Shown here: in pieces, positions 34,964 through 47,000 of the stretch
Layout: every line of letters starts with the position of its first letter
Numbering within the stretch: the stretch's first letter is position 1
Source of the DNA: Papilionanthe hookeriana x Papilionanthe teres
Lineage: Eukaryota > Streptophyta > Magnoliopsida > Asparagales > Orchidaceae
Direction of reading: 5' to 3'
Assembly (NCBI GenBank): GCA_022702705.1
Contig: CM040428.1
Location: 54,677,198-54,741,197 of the forward strand
DNA: 64,000 nucleotides
Program-made: the position numbers and the translations under genes
The notes under the pieces: generated by a model
What the model was told of the DNA's origin: nothing
Databases searched by the model: none
Seen by the model: the letters and a program-made list of their open reading frames with translations, nothing else

Positions 34964-37501
34964 GACTATAAATATGTTAAATTTGCAGTTCATTTGATCA
35001 TTCAATTAACGATCCAAACCCTCCAATTATGCTTCAATGGCTTGATTGAACACGGATTGAACTAACTTTGACATCATAGGGTTTATCCCGTCGAAAAGAT
35101 AAATTTAACTATAAATTTGTTGAAATTGGGGCCTAGATGTTCTTGAATTTGAATTTAGAACATTCCCTATCAAAACACATCAGGATTTGTGCTTGATAAA
35201 AATTATGACAAATCACGCCTAAAGTATTTATTTTATAGGCGTGTTTGCTAAGATTGATATGTAAAACTTTAATCTTAACAACGCAAAAAAATGCATCATT
35301 CGAGTCAATAATATCTTACACTTCTAAAAATATCTTACCAATAATAATAATAAATAAAAAAATAAAAGGAACATGCAAAATAACTTAAATTTAATACATG
35401 ATATTCAAGTTCAAATTCTAACCCCTACTCAAAGAGAGAATATTACATATCATTAAACATAGTCTCACTTCAACTATCACAACAATAAAGAAAGGCTTCT
35501 CTTGCACTTAAAAAAGGTCTATAGAAATTGCAGTCACATTACATCTAAAACATAACTATTCATGTATGACCTTACAACATCAATTGCAGCATCAACGTTC
35601 AAACCGCATCAAACCATTCAGACCTCACAACAGAACTATAAATGAGGTTTCAGCATTTACAATATGGAATAATCATATCATTAAAATCAAAAAGTGCAGA
35701 GCAAAATTGCAGAAGAAAGCTTGGCAGCACTTTCAAGGCAATTGCTAAATATCGCTGCTTTAATCATAGCTTTTCTGTAGTTCATATTCAGAGTTTGATT
35801 TTACAAATGATCATACTTCCAAATTTTTTTTTTCTACTAAATTGAATGAACTGAAAGTACTCCCACACCTTCTCATTGAAAGTTTCTAAGTTTTTTCTTA
35901 ATAAATTGTTCCTTTGTCTGTTTCCCTTTGTTCCTTCCTGCACTGCTGCCTGTACAAAATTTACCATCAAACTGTAAAATGTAAAAATGTTTATGTAACA
36001 GTACATTTGCAGTAAAATGCTGCATATAATTTATATATTTTGATGGTGCTTTTCTAAAAGATTAAAAATGGCCATCAAATTACTTATTGAGCCTAAGCCT
36101 GTGTGAACTCTAATACTCTCATTCCTCTACTTTTTAAGAAACGACAAAAGAAAACTTACAAAAATGAAAAAAAATAATTTATTTATTAAGAACTTTAAAA
36201 AATGTTTAATGAGAAGCTGTGGATGGACTTTCAATGCTTTTCATTTAGTTGTAATTAAAATATTCGCAATATAAGCAGAACATTTTTGTCGTGAGGTGCC
36301 AAATAATTACAGTAAGAGGAGAGAAGAAGAAGAGCTGTAACTGATTTATAATGTATTTTCATTAACCAATAGTTTGCTACTTACTGAATAGATTGAGGAA
36401 GAAGGTCTGTGATGTTCTATGTAGCATTTCAAGCTAACGGTCGTTAGAATTTAAATAAATTCACTGCTCTCCTCTACGAGCAACATAAGGAGCAAACGTT
36501 TGAAGTTCTATTAGGTGGTTATATAGAGCTTATTGGTAATGAAGATTAGACAATATTGGTAATATTTATATTAATTTGCTGAAGATATGTAAAATCAATC
36601 ACTATATATATATATTGATATAACAAATGATTCCAAATCACTTTTTGTTATATCATACTTTGTCAATTATATGCCTATTGATGTCTCAAATGAATTGTTG
36701 ATCTAGTTTATAGTCGGTAATTAGATGTGTATGCCCCCTTAGACATTTAAATTCTTTTTGAAGTAACTTTTTATTGCTTTGATTAATTAATTGAATTATG
36801 ATGAGTTCTCAAAATATATATAACTACACATCTTACGATCTTTTTTTTAAAAAAAAAAAAATCCATCATATAATTTCAATGGAAAAAGAGTTGAGAATGG
36901 TAACAGATAATATAAATCAAAATGTGAGGAGAAGAATACTCAACTATGTTGTAGGAGAACTTTTTTGAACAACAAAGCAATGACTAAGAGAGTGCTCAAT
37001 ATCAGTAGTTAACAAGTGGATGGACAAATTTTTGTATCTCTGACAAAAAGAGGTTTATGCTTTGGGACTAAAATGATTACATGTTATCTAACAATTTTAT
37101 GAAATTTGGGGAAAATAATAAGAGGACTAGAAAGATCTAAAGAAAGCTAGGATCACCCAAAAAATCAAAGGTTTGTTTGTTGGGATAGGTTTCTAATATC
37201 TTTGTATTTCAGCTAACAACGGTTTTCTTTGAGAAACTACTTTCTTATTACTTTCTAGAAATTTATGTTGTGGAAAGCTATTTTCTTAAACTTGACCGAT
37301 TAAAATATGTTGGTTGTACAAAAACTATCGTCTGCTTTCTTTTTTTTAATATGTATATTTACAATTATCACTGCAGTTTTTTAAGAAGTTGTTTTCTCCA
37401 GCAAAACTTTACAACCACTAAAAACATAGCAAAGATACCATGTTAAATATTAAATAGATCAAATTTGCATTATGATTAATTGAATTAAACAATAAGTTGA
37501 T

Positions 37502-37507
<6 letters not shown>
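34964..37507. other. Unassigned AT-rich region
   Basis: About 2.5 kb without a recognised domain, RNA gene or repeat family. Scattered short reading frames have no recognisable motif. Confidence 0.35.
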
Positions 37508-37548
<41 letters not shown>

Positions 37549-37557
37549 ATCTATCTA

Positions 37558-37631
<74 letters not shown>
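37508..37631. repeat. (CT)n-(ATCT)n-(AT)n compound microsatellite
   Basis: About 18 CT units, a few ATCT units, then about 35 AT units. Confidence 0.96.
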
Positions 37632-37634
<3 letters not shown>

Positions 37635-38189
37635 GTAATAATGATTATTATAAAATTCTACTACAAATAATAGATACATGCATAGTAAATAATTTTAGTA
37701 AATCAAGATTAGCAAAACTAAAAAGAAATAAAACTACATCTTAAGTAAGTCTAAGAAAAAATTAAATGAATATAATTTATGTTAAATATCATTTAGGATT
37801 ATGATGCTTTTATTTTTTAGTGGAAAGATATTTTCAAATTTGTAAGTCAATTATTTAAGCATTACAGCCTTTGGCTTCTTCTACTATAGAGGTCTCAAAC
37901 ATCAATTTTGGTGGGCACAACTAATATTTTTCTTAGATCCATATAGACTTACAATTTGTAAATATTCATTTTATTCTCACCTTGTATTTATTAACTAGCT
38001 TGTACCCACGTTATAAATGATATTACATTTGAGATCAACTATAAAAAATATTAAATAGAATTCATCATTAAATAATTACAAGAATTGTTAAAAACTTAGA
38101 ATTTAAATTCCAAGCACTTGAAATGTAATAATATGATATTTTGAAAAAAAAAATTTATTTATGATAATAGACTATATATATATATATAA
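37632..38189. other. AT-rich stretch, nothing recognised
   Basis: No gene or repeat ends seen apart from a short (TA)n at 38174-38187 that forms the tail of the next SINE. Confidence 0.4.
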
Positions 38190-38357
38190 GAATGATCAGA
38201 TGCTATTATACGAGTCCATAGGCACCCTCATGTGCCTAACTCTTTGAGGAACACCATCACTACTGGCAAGTGGTCAGAGAGAGATTTGAACCGTGACTTG
38301 AGGGGGCTTACGACCTTTAAAGAGGCTGCTTTACCAACAGATTATGACTGACGACAC
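38190..38357 (-). mobile_element. tRNA-derived SINE, family 2
   Basis: Minus strand: A box AATCTGTTGGTAAAGCAGC, TAAAGGTCGTAAG, B box CACGGTTCAAATC, and a 3' end that runs into a short (TA)n. Confidence 0.75.
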
Positions 38358-38774
38358 GCACACATACACACATTCATTGTATCACCCAAAAAAACGAAAT
38401 TTTATACATTTTTAAGATTTTAATCAAAAAACAATTATCCGTACATAAATAACAAAATCACAATGTATTGATCTCTAATTATCATCCAAATCATTTGGGA
38501 TAATCATAAGTAATTCCAACAAATCACTAATTACAAATATTGTGATCTAAATAACTAAATTATGATCATTCAAAACTTTTCAAAATAATAATAATAACAG
38601 GAAATTTACACATCCAACAATATCTTACAAAACTAATAAAACCAGACAACAAAGTAAATTTTTCTAACAATGTACATACATCAAAGTTGTTTTTATAAAT
38701 TTTTTATATATTTTTTACAAAATTGCATAATTATCTAATCATATACTTTATGCAGAAGAAAGAGAGAGAAAGAG
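38358..38774. other. AT-rich stretch upstream of IDD promoter
   Basis: No specific element recognised. Confidence 0.4.
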
Positions 38775-39174
38775 AGAGATGGTTAAGGCTTTGTCCTGAC
38801 TTGGAATGTAAGAAGATGCGAAATAAGAGAAGGAGCTAGGTGGGAGAGGGTGAGCCCTACGGTTCAGTGGACCCTTTCTCTCCCCGCGTAGCGACACCAG
38901 TTTGCCTTCCTCACACCTTAGTCCATAAACACCTCTCTCTCTCTCTCTCCTCGCCCACTCCCTCTCTCTCTCTCTCTCTATGCGATTTCATATAAAATTT
39001 TGTGTTGTGGTGTCTGGTAGAGAGGAATGAGATAATCGGACAAGCTCTCTTGGCTTCCTGCGCTGCAATCCCTATGGAGATTGGTAGAAGATGATATAAT
39101 TGAGAAGAAGGACGAGGAAGCTAATTTGGAAGACAGCAACGAAGCAAAGGAGTGTTTTTGCTCGCTTGGTTTGT

Positions 39175-39229
<55 letters not shown>

Positions 39230-39518
39230 GCTGCAATTTGTTTTGATCAGTGCCACTGTTAATTTAAATTTCCATTTCTGGTTTGTTGTTATACGGAACA
39301 TCATCTCCTTAGAAGCTTTTATTTGTAGTTTTTAATTCCGATCTCTCTCCTTCTTTTAGTATCCTTACTTGAGTTCTCCTCCTTCATGAATTTCAGATTT
39401 ACAGAAGATCTGAGGAACACAGAAGAAAAGAAGTGGAATCATGGAATCAATAAGAAGACAGTAAGAAAAATTCAGCAAAAAAATTGCTTTTTTTTTTTTT
39501 TTGATCTTTCAAGGCTTC
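38775..39518 (+). promoter_or_regulatory. Promoter and 5' leader of the IDD gene
   Basis: GC and CT content rise sharply from 38775. The region holds pyrimidine-rich CT blocks (38935-38978, and about 24 CT units at 39177-39225), which are common in plant core promoters and leaders. The transcription start is not visible. Short upstream reading frames exist, for example ATG 39074 with stop at 39094. ATG 39387 would overlap the main start out of frame unless removed by a 5'-leader intron; TTCATGAATTTCAG at about 39385-39398 would be a suitable acceptor. Splicing and start site are inferences. Confidence 0.5.
39177..39225 (+). repeat. (CT)n tract in IDD 5' leader
   Basis: About 24 CT units, interrupted near the end by one G. 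It lies close to the coding start and is therefore the microsatellite here most likely to affect expression. Confidence 0.95.
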
Positions 39519-41010
39519 ATGGCGGCGGCTTCGTCCTCGGGTTCCTTCTTCAGTATCATAGATGAAGACCACTTCAACCATCTAAAGCACCATCCGCCGG
39601 CGCCGCCCCCGCCGCCAGCACCGGCAACATCGGCGCAGCCACCTCCTCCTTCCGCCACCACCAACCCTCCTAAAAAGAAGAGAAATCTTCCAGGAAATCC
39701 AAGCAAGTACCCCCATGCATGCCAAAAATATCACTTTTTTTATATATAATTTAATCTCCTCCTCCATTAATATTATGATATTGATTAGATCCGGATGCTG
39801 AGGTAATCGCTCTATCACCAACTACTCTCATGGCGACCAACAGATTCATCTGCGAAGTATGCAACAAAGGGTTCCAGCGAGAACAAAACCTTCAGCTCCA
39901 TCGCAGAGGCCATAATCTCCCATGGAAGCTGAAGCAGAAGAGCAGCAAAGAAGTCCGGCGAAGAGTCTATCTCTGCCCCGAGCCCACCTGCGTCCACCAT
40001 GATCCATCTCGAGCTCTCGGCGACCTCACCGGCATTAAGAAACACTTCAGCAGGAAACACGGGGAGAAGAAATGGAAGTGTGATAAGTGCTCCAAGCGCT
40101 ACGCCGTTCAGTCTGATTGGAAGGCGCATTCTAAGACTTGCGGGACAAGAGAATACCGCTGTGACTGTGGAACCCTCTTCTCAAGGTCCTCTCTTCTTCT
40201 TCTTCTTCTTCTTCTTCTTCTCCAATTCATAATCATGCATGCACATTCTATCGTCTTAGTAATGCCTGTTAGAGAGAGAAAAATAATAATTTGTGTTGAG
40301 AGACAGCGAGGGACAGGGGGGGGCTGCCCTCCATTCTCTCACTGTGGCTTGGTTCACGTGTTGCCATGTAGGCAAGTGGCATGAGAGAAGTGCGTTGGAA
40401 CTTAGGGTTAGGAAATTGCAGAGGAGGTTCCTATTTTATATGGGGCAAATTGGGAGGGGGATAGGATAAGACTTGGAAGAATTTTCAGGTTTGAACGGGA
40501 AGAAATTGTTAGGTTGAATAATCTACATTATTAATACTTAAAATAATTGTAAAAATTGTTTTTTTATTACATCTATTGGGCCAAAATTAAATTTTTATTT
40601 AAATTTATGCTATGTTGAGAAGAAGTTAAGAATGTGGGAAGCATTTTTCTTATTGATATTTAATAAAATGTGTAATAAAGAAATAAAAGTTTAACTCATA
40701 TTTAACTAAATATTAATCCTAATATGTGCATTGACTCACTATTTTAACTGTTGGAGAGTGAAGTACAACTTTTCATAAGATGACATTTTGCAGAAATCTA
40801 CTCTTAGGATTGAATTTGTAAATATATAGGAAGTGAATGGTGTGGATGCAAATCATGCAATTGTCTGAATTGGGTCATCTTATTCAGCTCATTTGTAGTA
40901 CGGGCTGGGCTGCCACATTGATGGTTTGGGCCGTTTGGTTATTCGAAGTAAAAATTAAACAAATACATTTTGGAATTCATATATATATATATATTTACTT
41001 CATCTTCTTG

Positions 41011-41081
<71 letters not shown>

Positions 41082-44000
41082 TTAAAAAGAAAGGTTAGAA
41101 GCTATTATACGATCTCCCAACCACCCTCTTATGCTCTGACTATTCGAGAACCACCCTCATTGATGGCAAATTGGTCAAAGAGGGATTCGAACCCGTGACC
41201 TGAGTGAACTTACGACCTTCAAAGTGGTTGCTCTTCTGACAGGTCAAGGCTGGCGTCGCGCACGCGCACACACACATATATATAAATCAATTATTATTTT
41301 ATTTTTTTAATAAAAATATTATTTTATTTACTAAATTGAATCTGGTAGGAAGAGAAAGAGGGCAGTTTTCTTGTTTTATGCCTTAATTTCTGCATTAATT
41401 TTAACGTTGTCAATATATTGTTGTTTGAGCTGCCACATTTTTTTTATTTGGAAGATTTAGACACATACAGCACAAGTCCTATGTATTTGTGCATGTCCAA
41501 CCGTAAAGGTTCGATTTTTACATACATAACAATTTATATATGGATGATAACGTCTAGTTCGCTTTTGAAAAGTTAAAATGATAGTATTTTTTATGTAATA
41601 TGAAAGCTTTAGGTGGTATACATATGGAATGCAAAATTTTGGTGTTAGATAAGTATGTACGTCGGAATAGAGGGTTATGTATGTTGATACCATTTTTTGT
41701 CCTTTCAATAGTTTTTTTTTTTAGTTGAGAAATAACTTGTTAAAATAAGATTTAGGGTCTGTTTGGGATAGCAATAATTGTTTGAAGAAGTAGTTGTGAA
41801 GATATCGGTAGGAGAAGCTACTACAATCCATTTGGATAGCTCGGTTATGAAACAGTTGTGCTGCTGTTATTTCTGAATAAAGACTATAATGCCCTTACGA
41901 AATATAAGTTTAAATGCACTGTTTTATAAATGATTCAAACAAACAAGAGAACTAAACTTCAAAATATTAGAAAAATAAGAAATTTAAAATATTACATTAA
42001 AGGTTATGTATTACTTAACATTAATAAATAACAAAAAATTGTAATTAAAATAAAAAATAATAATATATAACAAAAGACTGTTGCTTGATTTGATCTTATT
42101 TTAAGTATAAATCTTAGAAAATAATCTTGACCTCCTCAGACTAAGGGTCTGTTTGGGGCAGCTGCAGCTTATTGAATAATCTTTGATTAAAAACAATCTG
42201 CTGATAAGCTAGGTGCGGTAGCTATTACAAATTTTTATTTTATTGAAAAAGACAGACTGCAGACAGAAAACTCTCACCGCACCTAGGTAGGTGCGGTGTG
42301 AAAACGCTGTTTTCAGCGTTTTAAAAACGCATAAGCTGCCAAAATACGGTTTACCTAAACAGCCCATGTGCGTTTTCAAAACGCTACCGCACCGAATAAG
42401 CTGCCCCAAACGGACCCTAAGTGCCTGATATATCACCATCTTTTCTATTTTTACTTCTTGTGCGCTACAATAAATAGAAGTGATATTGTAATAAAGGTTG
42501 ACAAACATAAGTTGAACTTTCTAAACGTGAAGTCATTGTTGCAAAAAGGAAGATAAAATGTTGATAAAAATACAAATTAAAATTATAAGAATCAATTAAC
42601 AAAAAAGTAGTATATAAAATTTAAAAGGGCCAAGCAATTTGTGAAAGATTATCCCAAATTCAGTTTAGAAACATGGGTGTTGAATCCGAGATTGTGACGC
42701 CTAAGGAATTGAAGGTTTTATTAGGTGGTAATTAGGAGAGAGAGAGAGAGTGTGTGTGTGTGTTAAAGAGTAGCAGTAGACAAGCAAAATGTGTCTTTTA
42801 ACCATAATATGGATCCCTATTTGTAGGCTTATGCCCCAATATTACAAATGTACATATTAGCCCCCTAATCATTAACCTTTCAGGGGTCTTTTGGTAATTT
42901 ATAAGATTATTTGAATATAAAAAGCCCGAGATCTATTTGATTAATAAGGATCGTCGATCGTCTAACAGGTCTTGGTTTGATCGATTCATGGCCCGAAGGA
43001 GTACTTCCATCGGTCATTTTGAAGGCTAATGACTGACTTGAGAGGCTTCCTTTTAACATCTTCTTTCGATCATTCGGTAAGGTATTTTCTCTGTTGCTGC
43101 TCATCTAAAAACGATCGTCTATTGCCTGCGTTCGATCGGTTGTGCTTCCTTCCAGGGGCGTTCATTTGCTTTGAGATTCGTGCAGACACATTCTTATGTG
43201 TACATACTAGTTTTTCGATTCTCTTGCTCATCGGAAACTTTCTAGCACATGAGGACAAGAAAATTTTTTGATCATGTATACTTAAATGAATAAATAAATA
43301 AGCAATATTATTGCGTAATAATGGACTTCTCTAGATTTTCGTGCCCAAGCCATTATAAATAGGGATTGGGGCAAGGGAAGTCTGCACTGCTTCAGTTTCT
43401 TTAGATTCCTTTATCCCGAGCCTTTCTTTCTACTTATTTTCCGAGATGTCTGGAGAAAGAGTCCCACCTTCGGATAATAGTGTACTCCTCAATGCGATGA
43501 GTGACATACGGGCGTAAGCACGTAAGTTAGAAGTGAATTGCTAGTCGTCGGGTCATGCGTCTATGGAAGGAATGAGAAGGAAGAGAGTCGTGTCCAAGCA
43601 TTGAGCCGACAATTGCTAGACTTGGCTTGTTTCTTCTCGTCTTCTTGCCGGCCCTCCTTAGCAGAGGGCTGCGGGACATGTAAAATGTTGTCTGGACGAC
43701 CCTCTTGCGGGGTACTCTCCGCAGATGAATGTTCTTGCTGCGGGAGAAAGATTATATGTCCCAGCGGTTGTGGGAATCGTGGTTCCCCAAAGAAGTACCG
43801 AGGAGGTGATGATTGAGGCTGAGACGTGGCTTCGCAAGGCTAGAGGTAGCTTTTCCTTGGATTGGAGGACTGAAAAAAGCAGGTGAGAATCTCTTTGCTT
43901 ATTCCACGTATGAGTGTGGGAAGGTCCTTAGTACGTAGTTTGATTAGCATTTTTGTTCATTTATTTTCATTGATTGAGGTCTTCACTGTCGATTCTTTAT

Positions 44001-47000
44001 CGGTAGATACTGACGTGGACCACAAAGATGATGCAGCGGCGGTTGACCATGTTGCAGTCCAGGGGACAAGCGCCTAATAGGTCACCACGGGAGTAGACAT
44101 GGCGGAGCTCAATGCGCCGGAGCAAGGTGTCGAACATCGGTACTGGAGATAAGGGCAACAACCATCAGGCCCTCCCCAACGCTGCAAGGGATGAGGAGGC
44201 GATCAGAGGGTGTCCTGTGTCCTCGGACTTCATGTTTTGCCACCTCACCGAGATGGAGGAACGCTTCCTCTGCTTGATGGGGTACCCGCGAGGAGAAGGC
44301 GATAGAAGGGTCGTCAAGATCCTAAAGTGGGTCGAGCGGTGGAGAGAGAAATTGTGGGGTTGCGCGAGGAGCTAGCAGCCTTCTAGGGGGAGATGCCTGC
44401 TAGCGTACGGGATGTTACCCGCTTATTCTCGGAACTATCGGCTGTTAAGGAGGCCCTCGCCGCTCAGTCATGGGAGAGTCCAAATGACCTCTTTAGATTG
44501 GGCAGCGAGTTCATGTTTGAACGACTTCGCCACCGAGGGTTTATCTCAAGCAACGCTCGAACGATCGTCTGTTTCAATTTTTTCGTTCTCAGTTGTAAAC
44601 CCTCGTTTATAACGTCCCCCCTCTCTTATATATAAATAAGAAAATGAAATAAAAAAATTTTGTTTTTGAATTTTTTTGATGATTACTTACTTGGTTGTCA
44701 TGTAATTCAGTCGCATCAGTCGTATCGGCAGCGTTTCAGCTTCCGAGATTGTTTACGTGTTTATATGTATGTATGGGTCATGTACTTTGCCTTTTAGAGC
44801 TCCCATCCTTTTTTTCTTTTCCACTTTTCTTTGTTGTCATTTCTCCTTCTTCTCTTCTATCCGATGTGATAGGCATCATGGTCCGGAAGTATTCCGAAGT
44901 ATCATTTAGTTCAATTTCTGCGACTGAGGGTGAGGTCCTCTCCATGAGGGACGTGGATGAGATCCAAGATCACTGCGTTCTAGATCCTACCATCCTCCTC
45001 TGATAGGCCGAAAGTCATGAACATGCCACATGTGACTTCTCTCCTGATGTTGTTTCTACAAGGATTCTTTCAAGATAGGTCTTCGACTGCCTTTCTATTG
45101 AGAGTTGCATTCCATCCGTAACAGCTACGACATTGTTCCAGCCTAAGTTCTCCTAAACTAGATTGTCACCATCATGAGATACATTCTCTTCTGTCGCGGG
45201 ACGAGCATCCCATGGTTGATCAAGTTGTTCAACATCTTCTTCTCTTTGCAGATCAGCTGCAACGACTATGTCCAGTTCACCACTGGCATCGTGATCCAGT
45301 TACTGGGACTGGAGAACAAAATAAGGACTGGAAGAACAAGTTCCTGATTTTCTCATGCCCGTATGGATAGGGAACTCACACCTTACCCACTGAGTGTGAG
45401 GTAAGGAAGGTGAAGGCCCTGGGCAGGAACATTTGGGATTATGGGGTACTGATTGAGGGACAACATCTCTTCTAAATCCAATACCTTGATCTCAAAGTGA
45501 GCGGATGATCCATCTGGATGGTGCTGATGCCATGATGGAGGATTTGTAGAGGTTAGCGAACAACTGAGACGTCACTAGTGGGAGGGCTACAGGAGAGTGG
45601 CATGTTTTGAAGAGGCCCAGTGTGAGAGGTGGTCCCCTCTCGATCGGTAGAGGCCGGGGCGAACTGGCTCGGTCAAGTCGGTCGAGGAGCACGATGGGGT
45701 TTAGTATTACCTACTCCCTTGTTTGTTTGTATGTGAGGAATATTCTCATAATTTTTATGAAATTTTTCAGGTTCTTCGGAGGGTAGCGAGGAGGATTAAT
45801 TTGGTTTACCTAGCCCTCCAGACTCTGAGGGTCCTTTGGTGCATCCTCTAGCGACGGGAGGAGCTCTGTTTATCTTTCTGTGTGAGAGAGGTGAGTCAAG
45901 TCGAGCCTGCTACCTCATTTCCATCGGGACTGAATCCGAGGACGTGCAAGGGTACTGCAAATTAGTCAGAGAGTGTAGTCTCTATGAGGGAAGGAAAGGC
46001 CCCTTTCCTCGATGTTGGCATGTCCTTCTCCCGCACAGGAGGTTGTGGTTCCACCCAAATTGTCATTCTTGCATGGCCAAGGAGCCCGTGTCTAGGCGAA
46101 CGACCACTATGCCGCTCATTGATGGGGAGATTGAGTGGTTCCTTGCGAACCCACTAAATGGATATTATCCCTCCCTCTTGATCGACACGTTCTGGTTCTG
46201 CTCTTCTGAGAGGATTTTGCAGTCGATGGACATGAGGGATATGTTCAAGACGATCGACTGCTAGCACACTCTCGCCTAGCAAGCATCGTACTTCTAGACC
46301 CTCCTCTTGGCAAGGCCGAGGAGAACATCGGACGGTCCTCACGAAAGTCCGTAAGCTGAAGCGGAAGCTGGCTACGGTGGAAGGGTAGTTGAAGCTCCTC
46401 ATCGAGGGGTGACAGATGGACACCCAACAACATGAAGAAAACGTGGTTGCTCTTCAAAAGGAGAACAAAGAGCTTAAGGGAAAAATGTCTTCAATGATCT
46501 CCAAAGAGGCATATATTGAGAGTCTCTCATGTTAGATTGGGTTCGACGCCTCTTTGCTATCTAGAGATTTATAAAGTACAATCTCACGGAACCTAAATGA
46601 CAGAATATGGAGGAATTCAAAAAACTCCTTTTAGATTCTGAGTACGAGAAGGAATCCGCATATCAGGAGTCGGCTAACGTCGAGGAGGCAAGGAGGGCAG
46701 ACCTAGGGAGTCCTTGAATGCCCAGGGGTATAAATGTTTTGCTTTGTGTGTTTTTTGTTTTTCCTTTTTGTATTCTATTTCCTCTCATTTTCAGGTCGTT
46801 GTAAAGGGGGGTCCCTTATTTGTATGTCAATTGCTGAAATTGGTATTTTATGTGTTATGAGTTATTGACTAGTGTGTATTCTGTATATCTAGTTGTTTCA
46901 TTTTTTTTTTGCAGGGCTTTATTGTTGGTGATGGTTAACACTGTAATTTAGGCCTATGACTATCATTGAGTTTATCGTTGTATAGTGTCGTTATATCCCA

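Noticed and set aside
9783..41266. Possible tRNA genes at A/B-box pairs
   Set aside because: No cloverleaf or acceptor stem could be formed by eye; the sequences continue into shared SINE bodies with AT tails.
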